Numbered from the stretch's first letter, positions 33,934 through 44,653 are shown. The stretch is 64,000 nucleotides of DNA from Rhyacophila brunnea (GCA_022495005.1 JAGYXB010001325.1:1-64000); one strand, 5' to 3'. Program-made: numbers and translations. The notes: a model not told the origin generated them from the letters alone.

Positions 33934-34036
33934 ATACAATAAGACAAGCGTTGCAGATGGAATAGGAGCAGTACTGACAGGAGAAATGGATGCATTTATT
34001 TACGATGGAACTGTTTTGGACTATTTAGTATCCCAG
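33934..34036 (+). CDS. Nmdar2: Nmdar2 exon: S2 lobe with glutamate-contacting Asp
   Basis: A 103-nt exon that completes the Val codon GT|A and ends in phase 0 at CAG|GTATAC. It encodes [20 protein letters not shown] and [14 protein letters not shown]. The Asp in [10 protein letters not shown] (GAT 34004-34006) sits where subunit 2 Asp contacts the amino group of bound glutamate, so the agonist site is preserved. It is too short to stand out as an open frame and was found by phase and homology. Confidence 0.95.
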
Positions 34037-34944
34037 GTATACAGAAACTAATTAAAAAATTACATTTTATGTAGGTATCATTAATTTTTGATCACAGACA
34101 ATATAAGAAATATGCTAAAGAAAGCCTTCTTCTATACAGAAACCTTAACATAATTCGCACCATGAGTACTCTAGTGTATTAACTCCAACATATAGTTTTG
34201 AGATATCAACGTTTGAAGATAGAAATCTTTTATATCTGTAATTTAGCGGTAAGTTTAAGAACTTCGTATGAGCTTAATACTTTAGTAAATCAAATCAAAA
34301 TAATACACTAATGCACCAAAATATACATCACATTGATGCATTACCATAGTACCTATATCTTAATAATATATTATAGAAGCATTAAACTTCTTAAAATATT
34401 TTCAAAATACTTTAGTAAAGTACTCAACTCAATTACAACGCATTTCACTTTTTTTTTGAGTTACTACGTTAAAGCAATAAATAAAGCAAAAAATTCTGAA
34501 TAAAACTGCATTATTAACTACTACAAAATGATAAGTTTTGACTTAAAACACTAAAGTACTCATGGTGCGATATAAAAGTGATACAAAAAAAGGCTCTTAT
34601 GCACTTTATTCCATTGTACCACGCCAAGTGGAATGTATGGCACTTGGCTAGAACAGAGATGTCCAACTTAAAAAAGTTAAAAGTGAGGTACAAGAAATAG
34701 CGCTACGTCCAATTTTATTTTGCCTATTTTTATTACATTTAAGAGTTCGGCTGAAACAAATTGCCATTTGGTTCTAATTTTGACATGGAATACAACGGAA
34801 AAAATAATCGCATGTTAAAACAAATAATTGAAGCTTGAAACATAAAAACGTCGTTTCACGCAAATATCGAATTGTGGACCTGTCGCTTTTTGTAATTAGA
34901 CGCCTCATTTTATACTACCTATCGTAATAAAAACTGTTCATAGG
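34037..34944. other. Nmdar2 intron with dispersed repeat scrap
   Basis: Mostly unstructured. The segment 34825-34905 shares words with 6510-6560 and 6975-7045. CACCATGAGTACTCTAGTGT near 34159 and its approximate inverse near 34550 suggest an element of about 400 bp with imperfect inverted ends. Confidence 0.4.
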
Positions 34945-35490
34945 TACGTAAAAGAAGTGCTGACTGTCTCTCCAACCTCATTATTCAAGAGTAAGCGTGA
35001 CGCGATGTTGTCGTTTTATGGTATTATTTGACAGGTCGTAAAAATCGGTTAACCCCAATTGAGTATCTGCGCGGTGTAGTTCGTTATTGCCAGCAGATTT
35101 GCCATTATCGTTCTACTGCACAGGCGCAATTCGAAAAATCGTGTAATCTGTCGCATGAAAATTCAGAAGCTTCCAAACTTTTTTGATCATGCATGCAATC
35201 TTGCAACTTGTATGACAATACGTGTTTACACGTGCATTTTCTTGTTATAGCCGCGATAATACGTACTGTCAGCAGTAAAGCGATGCACCTGTAAACGGGG
35301 TATTATACCTGCAGACTCATTTTGAGGTTAACCGATTTTCACGACCTGTCAAATAGTACCGTAAAATAACAACATCGCGTCTCACTTACTCTTGAAGAAT
35401 AAGATTGATGAGACAGTCAGCACGTTTTCGTGTAAACATTTATCGCGATAGTTTAAAATACACACTATGGGTGCAAGTAAACCCATGAAC
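34945..35490. repeat. Repeat family Y, palindromic copy 2
   Basis: The right part (CATTTTGAGGTTAACCGATT, ACAACATCGCGTCTCAC, TCGCGATAGTTTAAAATACA) matches 14414-14823. The left part is the inverse of the same sequence, giving a foldback with arms of well over 100 bases. It ends less than 70 bases before the acceptor of the next exon. Confidence 0.75.
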
Positions 35491-35558
35491 ATACATTTAT
35501 AATTATTTGTATTAAATTCATTTTGTGTGATATTAAATTATTGTATTTTTATTTTCAG

Positions 35559-35707
35559 GATGAAGATTGCAGATTGTTGACTGTCGGGTCATGGTATGCA
35601 ATGACTGGGTACGGCCTGGCGTTTAGTAGAAATTCAAAATATGTCCAAATGTTTAATAAACGGTTACTGGACTTACGGGCAAACGGTGATTTAGAAAGAC
35701 TAAGAAG
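35559..35707 (+). CDS. Nmdar2: Nmdar2 exon: end of S2
   Basis: A 149-nt exon after acceptor ATTTTCAG, starting in phase 0 and ending in phase 2 at AAG|GTATGT. It encodes [20 protein letters not shown] and [20 protein letters not shown], then [10 protein letters not shown]. The Cys in DEDC (35568-35570) pairs in the family with the Cys in TGTC of the next exon, a conserved S2 disulfide. TGYGLAF is the classic S2 motif of NMDA receptors. Confidence 0.96.
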
Positions 35708-35939
35708 GTATGTCACATCACTGATATACTTTGATATTCATATAAATAATTACATGTTTTGATAGTAAGACTTCTAGGCTTCAAACTTCTTTAAAAAATA
35801 CAATATCACTTTTGTTGATGTGTCATCACATCGAGATCACTATAATGAGGACATGCTATCTCAAGGATTTGACTACTATCATTATGGAATCTGTATCTAC
35901 AATTTATACCGCATTATTGTGCAAAACAGTTAAAAAACC

Positions 35940-36290
35940 TACACACACTTCTCCTTTAGTTACGCAAAACAAGAACTAAACGAAGACACAATAGAGCTAT
36001 GGAATAATAGATACACTACATCCGCCACGTGCTCAATAACGCAAAAATTTATTCACCAATGAAATATTACCATGAAATTGACCTCCAAAAACCTTACGAA
36101 ATACTAAACAACAAGACAACACAAGAACACTATACAAAATATTTAATTCTGGCCATAAATAAAATTATAGATATAGGTACATGGAGGAATATAATTACTG
36201 CACATCAATGTAACTAACCCTCCCAACTACCTTGTACAAAAAAGCAAGGGCATGGAAAAACACAGTGGGTGTACATAGATAGAGTTATAA
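35940..36290 (+). pseudogene. LINE 3'-end fragment sharing its tail with SINE family 2
   Basis: Contains a frame reading NEDTIELWNNRYTTSATCS, which resembles the W...W/Y..S..G region near the end of R1/Jockey-like ORF2. It is followed by a 62-codon frame (36029-36217) that may be the C-terminus, then a tail with ACCTTGTACAAAAAAGCAAG. That tail matches the SINE 2 tail. The identification of the coding part is weak and the tail match is clear. Confidence 0.45.
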
Positions 36291-36346
36291 TATCACGCTA
36301 AATTAAACATCCACAATACTGATGGCAAATTTTAATATGGCTTCAG

Positions 36347-36567
36347 ATATTGGATGACGGGCACTTGCAAGCCGGGAAAGCAAGAGCATAAGTCTTCGGA
36401 CCCCCTTGCCTTGGAGCAGTTCTTGTCGGCTTTCCTGTTGTTGATGGCGGGCATCCTGCTAGCTGCACTGCTTCTGCTCATGGAGCACATGTACTTCAAA
36501 TACATACGGCAGCATCTCGCCAAGACAGACAATGGCGGCTGTTGTGCGTTGATATCATTGTCAATGG
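36347..36567 (+). CDS. Nmdar2: Nmdar2 exon: M4 and start of cytoplasmic tail
   Basis: A 221-nt exon that completes AG|A (Arg) after GGCTTCAG and ends in phase 1 (ATG G|GTAAAT). It encodes [20 protein letters not shown], whose TGTC Cys is the partner of the DEDC Cys. Then comes the M4 helix [20 protein letters not shown] and the basic juxtamembrane stretch [11 protein letters not shown]. The tail begins with [14 protein letters not shown]. The open frame runs past the donor to 36698, but that extension is intron. The next exon restores phase with GC. Confidence 0.96.
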
Positions 36568-36681
36568 GTAAATATTGCACAATTTCACTCTCACTTGTTT
36601 TGAATATTTACTCTTTGGTGAAATTAAATCTGATTTTTTTTTATTTTGTTAACTGTCAATTCATGGTGGAACTGCATTGTA

Positions 36682-36887
36682 TTGTTGTTTTTATTTAATA
36701 AAACGCAATTTTTTGTAGTACTTATTCCATCTTTAATCAATAGATTAGGACCGGTTTCGTCCGCCTCAGAGGGAGTTGGATTTGAGTTGAAAATGTCCCT
36801 CTGAGTCGGACGAAACCGGTCCTAATCTATTGATTAAAAGTGGAATAAGTACTACAAGAAATTGCGTTTTACTAAATAAAAACAACA
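36682..36887. repeat. Near-perfect 90-100 bp hairpin in Nmdar2 intron
   Basis: The left arm starts TGTTGTTTTTATTTAATAAA and runs through AATCAATAGATTAGGACCGG. The right arm is its inverse with only a few mismatches. The central loop is about 20 bases (between CTCAGAGGGA and TCCCTCTGAG). It begins 114 bases after the M4 exon donor. It is probably a foldback MITE. Confidence 0.92.
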
Positions 36888-36947
36888 AATTAAATCTGAT
36901 AAATTGTTAAAATGTCACTTTGATTGAATTTAAACACTTTGTTGTTA

Positions 36948-37309
36948 GCCGGCTCGCACATCTAAACTCGTCTCATCTGCAATGTGTCGAATACATCGAT
37001 GTGACGTCATCGTTATTCACAAAATGCACTTTGCCAAATGGAACATCTAGTGCTACTAACACAAATCGCATTCGTCTCGGACTGCGAGTCGAAGCCGCCA
37101 GTACGCATATGCATACACTACGAATTGGTCATTCGTATACTGACTTTCCGGTCGCCGCATCCCATATATCCACATTTTCAAGAGGTTACTCGCAACTGTC
37201 GCTAGCCACATATGTGCGCGGTCTTCATATGCAACTTTAGTGCAATTTTCCTATAAGGTTTGATTTATGGATGTGCGGCAGGCGGGCGAGTTTAGATGTG
37301 TGAGACGGC
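36948..37309. mobile_element. Harbinger-like MITE, copy 1
   Basis: A 362-bp element with ends GCCGGCTCGCACATCTAAAC and GCCGTCTCACACATCTAAAC (inverted), flanked on both sides by TTA. A 3-bp TTA duplication points to PIF/Harbinger. The interior shares CGATGTGACGTCATCGTT with the copy at 59010-59473, and the whole is much less AT-rich than the surrounding intron. The 106-codon frame at 36920-37240 is accidental. Confidence 0.88.
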
Positions 37310-37312
37310 TTA

Positions 37313-38126
37313 GACTTTACCTGGCTACCTGGCTTTTGAGAGTTGATAATATTTAGACTGATCTTTTAATATGCTACCGAACTAAGCTACGGTCCTAAAC
37401 CCTCACCCAGAAACGAAAAAAGTAGAAATTATTTTGGTATCCATGAAATTTAATATAAAAGATGACCCGCGATGGAAACACAATTTATTTATTTTATGTA
37501 CTGACTTTCACCAGAATTAATTTTCATTATCAGCGCACTTTGGCGCAAAAATTGACTAACTAGTTATAATCTTTTTCTTTCAGCCACATGAGGATAGAAG
37601 TAACTATACTTATTCCGTTATTTCAAAATTCGTAGAATTCTTTGTTATGTTGTCGTGTATACCGGTCTAGCATTCCCCAATTGTTTTGTTTAAAAGTTAC
37701 AAATATTATGAAGTAGGTATAGGTTAAATATTACAAGATTGTTCATGCAAGATTTAGGCATTTATTATGTTAATTAGTATCACTATATTATATTATAACA
37801 CAGTAATATTCTACAGATCACAGACATGGACATTAAATTGTCAGTGATACACAGATGGTACAGGTGTTTGAACACAGAATCTTGCAAAAGATTTTTGACC
37901 TATCTGCGTAGATGACATCTAGTGACATTGCTATAATCAGATCATCAGATTTATTAAGCACCGATAAAATGCTAGAGTTTATCGACCAGAAGAAAAAGGA
38001 GATGCTGAAAATCCATAACTCCAGTGGCATATAAATAAACCCATCAACATTGAGTGTAATTCTCACCTCAGATGGCATATCTGTAAATATAAGTACATTT
38101 AGTTAACACACTATTCTGAATTACAG
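37313..38126. other. Nmdar2 intron
   Basis: Begins with a short scrap of repeat Z (ACCTGGCTTTTGAGAGTTGA near 37325). The rest is AT-rich with no gene and ends in acceptor AATTACAG. Confidence 0.5.
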
Positions 38127-38313
38127 GCAAATCGCTGACATTCCGCGGAGCAGTGTTTGAGGCTACGGACATCATCCGGCAGCACAGATGCACCGACCCT
38201 ATATGCGACACGCGCCTTTGGAAAGCTCGCCACGAGCTAGACATGGCTCGGTTACGGATCCGACAACTCCTCAAAGAGATGGAAGCACACGGAGTAAAGC
38301 CTTCCCATAGAAG
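38127..38313 (+). CDS. Nmdar2: Nmdar2 exon: cytoplasmic tail
   Basis: A 187-nt exon that completes G|GC (Gly) and ends in phase 2 at AAG|GTAAGC. It encodes [20 protein letters not shown], then [20 protein letters not shown] and [16 protein letters not shown], ending KPSHRR. The Arg/Leu-rich part could form an amphipathic helix or coiled coil. No vertebrate tail motif is visible. The segment resembles insect subunit 2 tails as I remember them, a recollection rather than a comparison. Confidence 0.93.
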
Positions 38314-38533
38314 GTAAGCCTACATTTTATTTACCATTTATTTTATCCTCAATATTTTTATTAGCCAAACCGATTATTAAAATAATAAACTAATTTTTAA
38401 ATTTGAAAACCCTGTTTTAAATGAAACACATTTTTATTAGTCAATTTATCTGGATTCTTATCAATGTAATCTATTAATATGTTGATAGTAAGTAGGTACC
38501 TGTATACAATTTTCGCAATATAAAGTATATTAT

Positions 38534-38779
38534 TGTGGGGTTACTGCCAAAAGTTGTTAAGTCTCGAAATCATATTGTTATGGAGTAATAATTTATTTCA
38601 ATTTGAGTTTGACATGCCGTCTAAAATCAGGCATATTACTAATTTCATAGTGCTCTATGTGCATATCGGATGACCTTGATTTTTTTTTACCATCGATATT
38701 TATAATATAGTCACATAATCCGTTGTTAACTCTAAATACCTAAATTATCGACTAACCAACTTTTGGCAGCAACCCCACA
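38534..38779. repeat. MITE with TGTGGGGTTACTGCCAAAAG ends
   Basis: A 246-bp element in an Nmdar2 intron. The left 23 bases TGTGGGGTTACTGCCAAAAG and following are inverted at the right end with one mismatch. The interior is AT-rich and non-coding. Confidence 0.85.
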
Positions 38780-39559
38780 TTATTCATTCATTCAGAATTT
38801 TAATGTCTCACAAACAAATAATATCTTGAGACTTTTTCGTTTAAATACAATCTATTTATTCTTCATTAAAAAGAATGGAATTTTTTTTAAAAAATGGCTA
38901 AATTTTAGTTACCCACTATTATTTGTGTTTAAAAACTTAGTACTAGTCACTTAAGCCAGAATAAATTAAAAATAATTGGTGTTTACCACTGACCAATCAA
39001 TTCACAATATAATAAACCCAATCAATTTGTAAAATATTTGTTAAAATAAAGTAATTGATGTTAATCAATTTTTATGTCTGGTATTTTCGTGTCGTATAAA
39101 TTAATAAATAATATTAATAAGATGGAAATAATTATTGATAATAATGAATTGTTTAATTGCAAAATGCTCTAAATAGGTTGAAATTTTTTATGTTTTAAAA
39201 CTGAACAATATTTTGTTCAAATTACAAACACTAAAAGAGATATTTAATTACATATTAAACTTAAATTTATAATTATAATTATAATTTATACTGCACATCT
39301 GTGGTAATCGCAGTAAAATTTTGTAACAAAATAGCGCTTTATTCTATATTGTGTAACAAATAGGTAAATATAATAATAAGTAACTATGTACCATGACGTG
39401 TACTACTTTCAAATTATTTTTGACTACTTTCACCTATTTAGAGTACCTCCCCCGTTAAACATTTGATTTGAGATAATAAGATATTGTGACATAGGTATCT
39501 TTATTATTCATATTCATTTTTTAATATTATGATATAATATTTGTAATAAAATTAATACT
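38780..39559. other. Nmdar2 intron, nothing recognised
   Basis: AT-rich sequence, no gene, no repeat with recognisable ends. Confidence 0.45.
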
Positions 39560-40568
39560 AGGTTCGTACGATTGAACCTGAACGAAACAAATCAAATCGG
39601 AGGGTTTGATCCATTGGATTTTAGACCATTCGTCATAATTTCCACAGGAACGCTTTTCTGATGACTAATCAGTGTTGCCAGTACTTAAATTAATTCAATA
39701 ACTTATTTGTCTCTAAAACAGCTAGACATTTATTGGAATGTCAACTTGTTATAAAATTTTAACCTCCTATAATAGCTCGTCATCTACAATAACACAAATT
39801 TAACTATCGTATTCATTTTTTTAATGTACAAAATATAAATAATGCTTCATGAATAGGTAGCCATTTAGTTCATTTATAAGATTAATAGTTATGACAAAAG
39901 TTTTTAAAAATTACTTTTTGCCTAAAGCTTTTCATAATTTTATTGCCCACTTGTTTGATTGTTTTCATGTCGACAGTATGATATTGTGACTAAGACAACA
40001 ATCGAACATAAATATATAAAATTCGTTATATAATATAAAACCTGATCATTCTGGGTTGATTTAACACAGTTTGTAGTTTAGAATCTCCGTTACAAAATAT
40101 AAATAAAATGAAAATAAATTGTTGGTCTGCCATGATAATATGTATAGGTAATGATATTTAATCAAACTGCAAATGACTGGAATTTTAGGATAATAAGACC
40201 AAAGGCGGTTTCTTGTTCGCGTATGATTATTTGTGAATAATAGGTATTGATTATTAAGCTATAATATACATAATTCAAGTGAACTCCTATGGTGTAAATG
40301 TCTAAAATATTAATATGAACATATCACGTTATATAAATGCCGAAAAATGCTTATCATCACTTTGACAGATCGTCAGAATTATTGGTTTGACATTTCATTC
40401 CAAACCATTTCTGACGGTCCAAAATGGTTTGATTTTCAATGGAAAACTGAACCAAACGTCAAATCTGGAACCGTTTCCGGTTTACTTTCTACCCATACAA
40501 TTTGTGTGTATATTGTATATGTATGGTTTAGTTTGGTTTATTTCGTTCAGTTCCAATTGAACGAACCT
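39560..40568. repeat. Probable inverted-repeat element of about 1 kb
   Basis: The left end AGGTTCGTACGATTGAACCT aligns with the inverse of the right end (AGGTTCGTTCAATTGGAACT), and the following CTGAACGAAAYAAAYC matches too, giving about 34 aligned bases with roughly seven differences. Internally it is AT-rich and non-coding. No certain target duplication was seen. Confidence 0.5.
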
Positions 40569-42318
40569 TCTATTATACTTAGGTAAGTAATATAAAATAT
40601 TATACCTACTCATTATATATCCTAATTATCATTATATCTCTTTTAATAACATGCTTATCACTGGCAGTAAAACCTCATTGATTCTTATTTGATGATACCC
40701 ATACATCAAAAATTCAAATGAAATTTCGAATTACGATTTATTCTAATAATTATGAAATGTTGTTTTATAACTAATTCGATATTAAGAGTCCCATCAAGAA
40801 TATTCATAAAATAACAAGTGAGTCGATAAAAGCTAAAAATAGCTGCTCAAATTTTTTATTTGTACTCTTGAATAAATTAAATATTCTTCTTGATCCCTTG
40901 ATCAGTGTTTTACTTTGAACGATGAAGTTTAAATAAAATACTTAATTTCATGTGAAAATTTTATATTCAATAATATTTATTTTCTGAAAAATTAGAATTA
41001 CAAAAATTTCGAATTATGGAATATTTAATTAATTAGGTTTTACCGTACCTACCTACACTACTTTCTCAATATTTCCACATACTATTATATTATTACGTGA
41101 AGTGATGTCCTTGTATTATATTTGTTTAGTACCTTTACAGTTGTAATTAAATTTGTCTGCATTATTTGAAATCATTATTGAAACTGAATTGGCTTTCGTC
41201 AAAGTATGTAGGTATTTGCATTGACATTAATATAATAATTATATTCTTCATTGACACTTTCGACACCTCTTCAAAATTGCTTCTCACGAAATCCGCTTAA
41301 TTTTAATTACTAATTATTGTTAATTCGAATTATTGTTCAAGTATTTTACAAAATTTGTACAATGCATGGTTTTACTATACTTTTCCTTGTAATATTCACG
41401 ACTTACCAATTTACCGACATACCTTTTGTAATATACCTGTAGTTAGGTTCAATTTTTTTTTAACAATTTTTGTTCCCAAACTTTTTATGAAAAATTATTC
41501 ACGGGTTAATTAATAATTATCGTCATTACATAACATTTACATATTTTATTTAATTATTATAATTACAATGATATTTTATAATTGGTACTATAATAAACGC
41601 AGCAAGTTTATCAAAAATGCAACACACAGAAATTAGTTTATATTGTTCAATTTATTCATTCATCAATCTATAAAAAAAAGTTCATTGAAAATCGAATATA
41701 CTACGAATTAACGTTAATTTTGTGTTCTAAAACTATTTGTTACCAATTAAAAATGTCTACTATGGAGAAATTCATCTTCTTTATAACATAAGAGAGCATC
41801 TTTTATTTCCATACAGAAGGCGGCTATAATATTGAAGTGATTGCTGTTTTTAATATCACCAATAGAAGTTGTATTTTTTCTTCATTATCTGGCTTTGAAG
41901 AATATCATTAAAATGTCTTCCATTACATAATCATACGAGTTCAGTGTACATAAATATTTTGAGAAATGGTGATATCAGTGATAAAATATATTGAATTTGT
42001 CCCTCTAACCATATATTTAATAATAACTAAATCTATGAAGTTATTTCATCAAACCAAGAATCAGTTTATATAGATTATCGTTTCTTGTGACACATACGGC
42101 CAGATGCTTAGTTATACTTAGCCGTTGCTTAAGAAGAGTCAGTCTAAATCGGTCGTTTAGTGTGTGGTAAAATTGAGAAACGCAAGTAGTAGCTATCAGA
42201 ATAGTAAAATGAATTATGCATGGAATTCAAGTTAATTTTTATTTTGGATACGAATAAATGAAATACAATGCTATATTTACTAGAATTCTGGGTGTGACTT
42301 GCTTGTTTATTTTGACAG
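40569..42318. other. Nmdar2 intron, nothing recognised
   Basis: About 1.75 kb of strongly AT-rich intron without coding signal or clear repeats, ending in a good acceptor TTTATTTTGACAG. Confidence 0.45.
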
Positions 42319-42397
42319 ATGCCATAATGCTTTTCTCAAAGTGTCCCACTATCCGATGAAGGCGCTGCTTATGTTAGTTAGGTTAATTTACGAGTGA
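42319..42397 (+). CDS. Nmdar2: Possible alternative last exon of Nmdar2
   Basis: After a strong acceptor (TTTATTTTGACAG), the bases complete the phase-2 Arg codon left by the exon ending at 38313. They then read CHNAFLKVSHYPMKALLMLV and a few more residues to TGA at 42395-42397. Used this way it would end the receptor early with a different tail lacking the PDZ ligand. No poly(A) signal was verified and the peptide matches nothing I know, so chance is a real possibility. Confidence 0.25.
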
Positions 42398-42489
42398 CAT
42401 ATCTGCATCTGGCCCGTAGTGTTCGAATGATTATAACGGTTGATGGTTGATGGCGGATGGGTGTATTGGTGACATTGATGCGTTGGTAG

Positions 42490-42597
42490 GCACAAAGGAC
42501 AAGCCCGATCGTGCTGGCCATGCGGCAGTCCGATGGAATCACCTCCCGAGGTCCCCACTCTCACCGCCTTCTCAGCCAGCGAATCAAGAATCTCCGA
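42490..42597 (+). CDS. Nmdar2: Probable cassette exon in Nmdar2 tail
   Basis: A GC-richer island in very AT-rich intron. The 108-nt block begins after GGTAG and ends at a perfect donor CGA|GTAAGT. In the phase set by the exons at 38313 and 50050 it is fully open: HKGQARSCWPCGSPMESPPE, then VPTLTAFSASESRIS. Its length is a multiple of three and both ends are phase 2, so it can be included or skipped without disturbing the frame. The acceptor has a poor pyrimidine tract, a feature of regulated exons. The Pro/Ser-rich composition fits a cytoplasmic tail. A Cys-Trp-Pro-Cys could be a palmitoylation or metal site, but this is speculation. Confidence 0.6.
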
Positions 42598-43000
42598 GTA
42601 AGTCACCGTCCCAAAACACACCAATTACTCCACTCATTCTGTTATGCAATTATGTGTTTCTGTTCTTCACACTTCCATAAAAAATACCACAGACGTATCT
42701 CCTACATACTTATCTTACGTTAATTTCAGTATTCTAATTCTAGCTAATTCAATTCTATCCTACAGATCTAATATCTACTTAATGCTAATTCATAATATTT
42801 TTATAAAAAATATATAATATCACTTGGCAATCACTAAAAATATAGAAAACAAATTTTATTGAACAATCTTATTTGTCTAATACTTACTGTACGCTTTACC
42901 AAGTGCCTATCCATAAATACTAGAATCTTTCATTTGGATTTATATAAAGGTGCAATTTGCAAATTCGCGTTCATTATAACGTGTCCAGTAAAGCCGCATT
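42598..43000. other. Nmdar2 intron, nothing recognised
   Basis: About 400 bases of AT-rich intron between the cassette exon and the hairpin element. Confidence 0.4.
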
Positions 43001-43131
43001 TAGACCAAGCGAGCGAATGTTTGTTCTTCCCCCACTCCAGCTAAATTCGTATGCTCGCTCAACAAAAAGTGTTTACGTCAAAAGGATTTCACTGGAGTGG
43101 GGGAAGAACAAACATTCGCTCGCTTGGTCTA
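43001..43131. repeat. Perfect 40-bp inverted repeat, short MITE
   Basis: TAGACCAAGCGAGCGAATGT begins a 40-base arm (43001-43040) that is exactly inverted at 43092-43131, with a 51-base loop. The lack of any mismatch means a young insertion or strong constraint. The arms are flanked by less exact inverted sequence (GCATT / AATGC). Confidence 0.93.
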
Positions 43132-43424
43132 ATAATGCAGCTCAATATATAAGTGTAATTATCAAAACGAGGTGGGATATAGAAAAGGTACTATATAACG
43201 TGTGAAAGGAACTTCTGATAAAGCTTATTTTCTATGCCTCGCCTCTACATCATTGACGATAATAAAATATCATTATACTCGTATATTATTATAAACTCAA
43301 ATGTAAAACTGTGGTAGGTATTTACTCAAAATACGTTAAAACTCACAATCTGAGTTAAATACATTTTTTTTAATTGACTCTACAATCCTAAGTGGATCTG
43401 GGCTGGTTACATGTAAATTGTAAA

Positions 43425-43745
43425 TATTACATTTCACCGTAGCATAGTTCGCCGTGAGTTTTCTTTTCGGAAGAGATGATCTTATACTTATCTCTTACAA
43501 AAAATTACGCATTTTTCGTGGAGCATTATCATAGCCGATGTTGGCAAAATTCAAGAATTCAAGAATGAAAACCTAACCTTACCTAACCTTACCTAACCTA
43601 ACTTAACCTGACCTAATCTAACAAATAATCCAGTATATCGACTATTTTCAAATTTTGTTTCCCGCTGGCTTCCTGTAAACCGACAAGAACCATGTTTTAT
43701 TTAGACATGAATTTTATGTCAGCACTATACGGCACAAAAAGGTTC
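43425..43745 (+). repeat. Repeat family X, copy 2
   Basis: Contains TAGTTCGCCGTGAG, ATTCAAGAATGAAAAC and TTTATTTAGACATGAATTTT as in 8740-9180. A telomere-like run (43569-43622) occupies the place where copy 1 has only AACGTAACCTCAC. Confidence 0.7.
43569..43622. repeat. Degenerate CCTAA-like tandem run
   Basis: About eleven units of CCTAA/CCTTA/CTTAA type, e.g. AACCTAACCTTACCTAACCT. It resembles the insect telomere repeat TTAGG on the other strand, but the register is irregular and the run is short and internal to a transposon copy. Confidence 0.7.
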
Positions 43746-44189
43746 GACGACGAGCAGCTCAATAATTATTAATGATTCACCTGATTAACACACCAGTAAT
43801 GCCACGAGGCTTTCATAATGAACTATCAATTAATTGACTCATAAATATGTTTGCGATGGTATTGAAGCATACCCATTTTATATCTATCAACCTCTTGCCT
43901 GCACGCATTTTGACCGCACAACGAACAGAAATGTTGAGTGACCAGAGAATCTGATAATAATCAATTTATTTTTAAATAATTATATAGGTATCTAGAATTG
44001 TAAGAGAATATATTATTATATTTTTTACAATGTCCGATCCGAATATGGGATCAGACGTAGATACGGTTATTTTGTAATAACAAAATAGTACTCAATTAAT
44101 ATGGGGTTACACACTATGTAGAATTATTACACCAATGGAACGATATTTCTCAACCTCTTGTACGAAACATACATAACTTGAAAACACCT

Positions 44190-44460
44190 CAGATAACCTA
44201 CTAGAAAAAATCACATTTGAAAAAAATACAATGCCCGACGGGCTTTGAACCCGTATATCCACTGGTATCGCGCCAATATGCTTTAACCAGCTAAGCTACG
44301 GGCGTCCCACCGAATTACGATAATTTAAACTTGTAGGTCCTACATGAAATACTTATGAAATTGCGTTATTAATGAGATAATGACTATCGGTTTTTGTGTT
44401 TAAATCAATGAATATTAATTGCCTTAATTACTAACCGATGCCTGGCTATCGCCAAATATT
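44190..44460 (-). mobile_element. SINE family 3 (tRNA-derived)
   Basis: On the minus strand a classic A box TAGCTTAGCTGG and B box GGTTCAAAGCC lie at about 44247-44303. The flanks (CTAGAAAAAATCA, AATTACGATAATTTAAACT, GACTATCGGTTTT) match the left part of 31296-31674. It lies antisense in an Nmdar2 intron. No target duplication was identified. Confidence 0.75.
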
Positions 44461-44653
44461 TAGTTACATCTAGTTCGAAAGTTATTACACTCTCCCTCCA
44501 TTGGCATTTCTGTGTGTTTTTTTTTACAATTTACGAAGACCTGAACTACGGATGAAAGCGACATGCATACATACTTGGTCACAACGAAAACATACATTTT
44601 AATAAAAAATATTAACATTTGCTATAACATATGTCATTATTGTATGTTATAAT

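Noticed and set aside
36354..36698. 114-codon open frame as an intronless gene
   Set aside because: It is the M4 exon of Nmdar2 read through its donor; the protein is in frame only to 36567.
36920..37240. 106-codon open frame
   Set aside because: Lies almost wholly in the Harbinger-like MITE; its GC-rich interior creates frames on several strands.
43569..43622. Genuine telomere or internal telomeric satellite
   Set aside because: Too short and irregular, and internal to a dispersed repeat copy.
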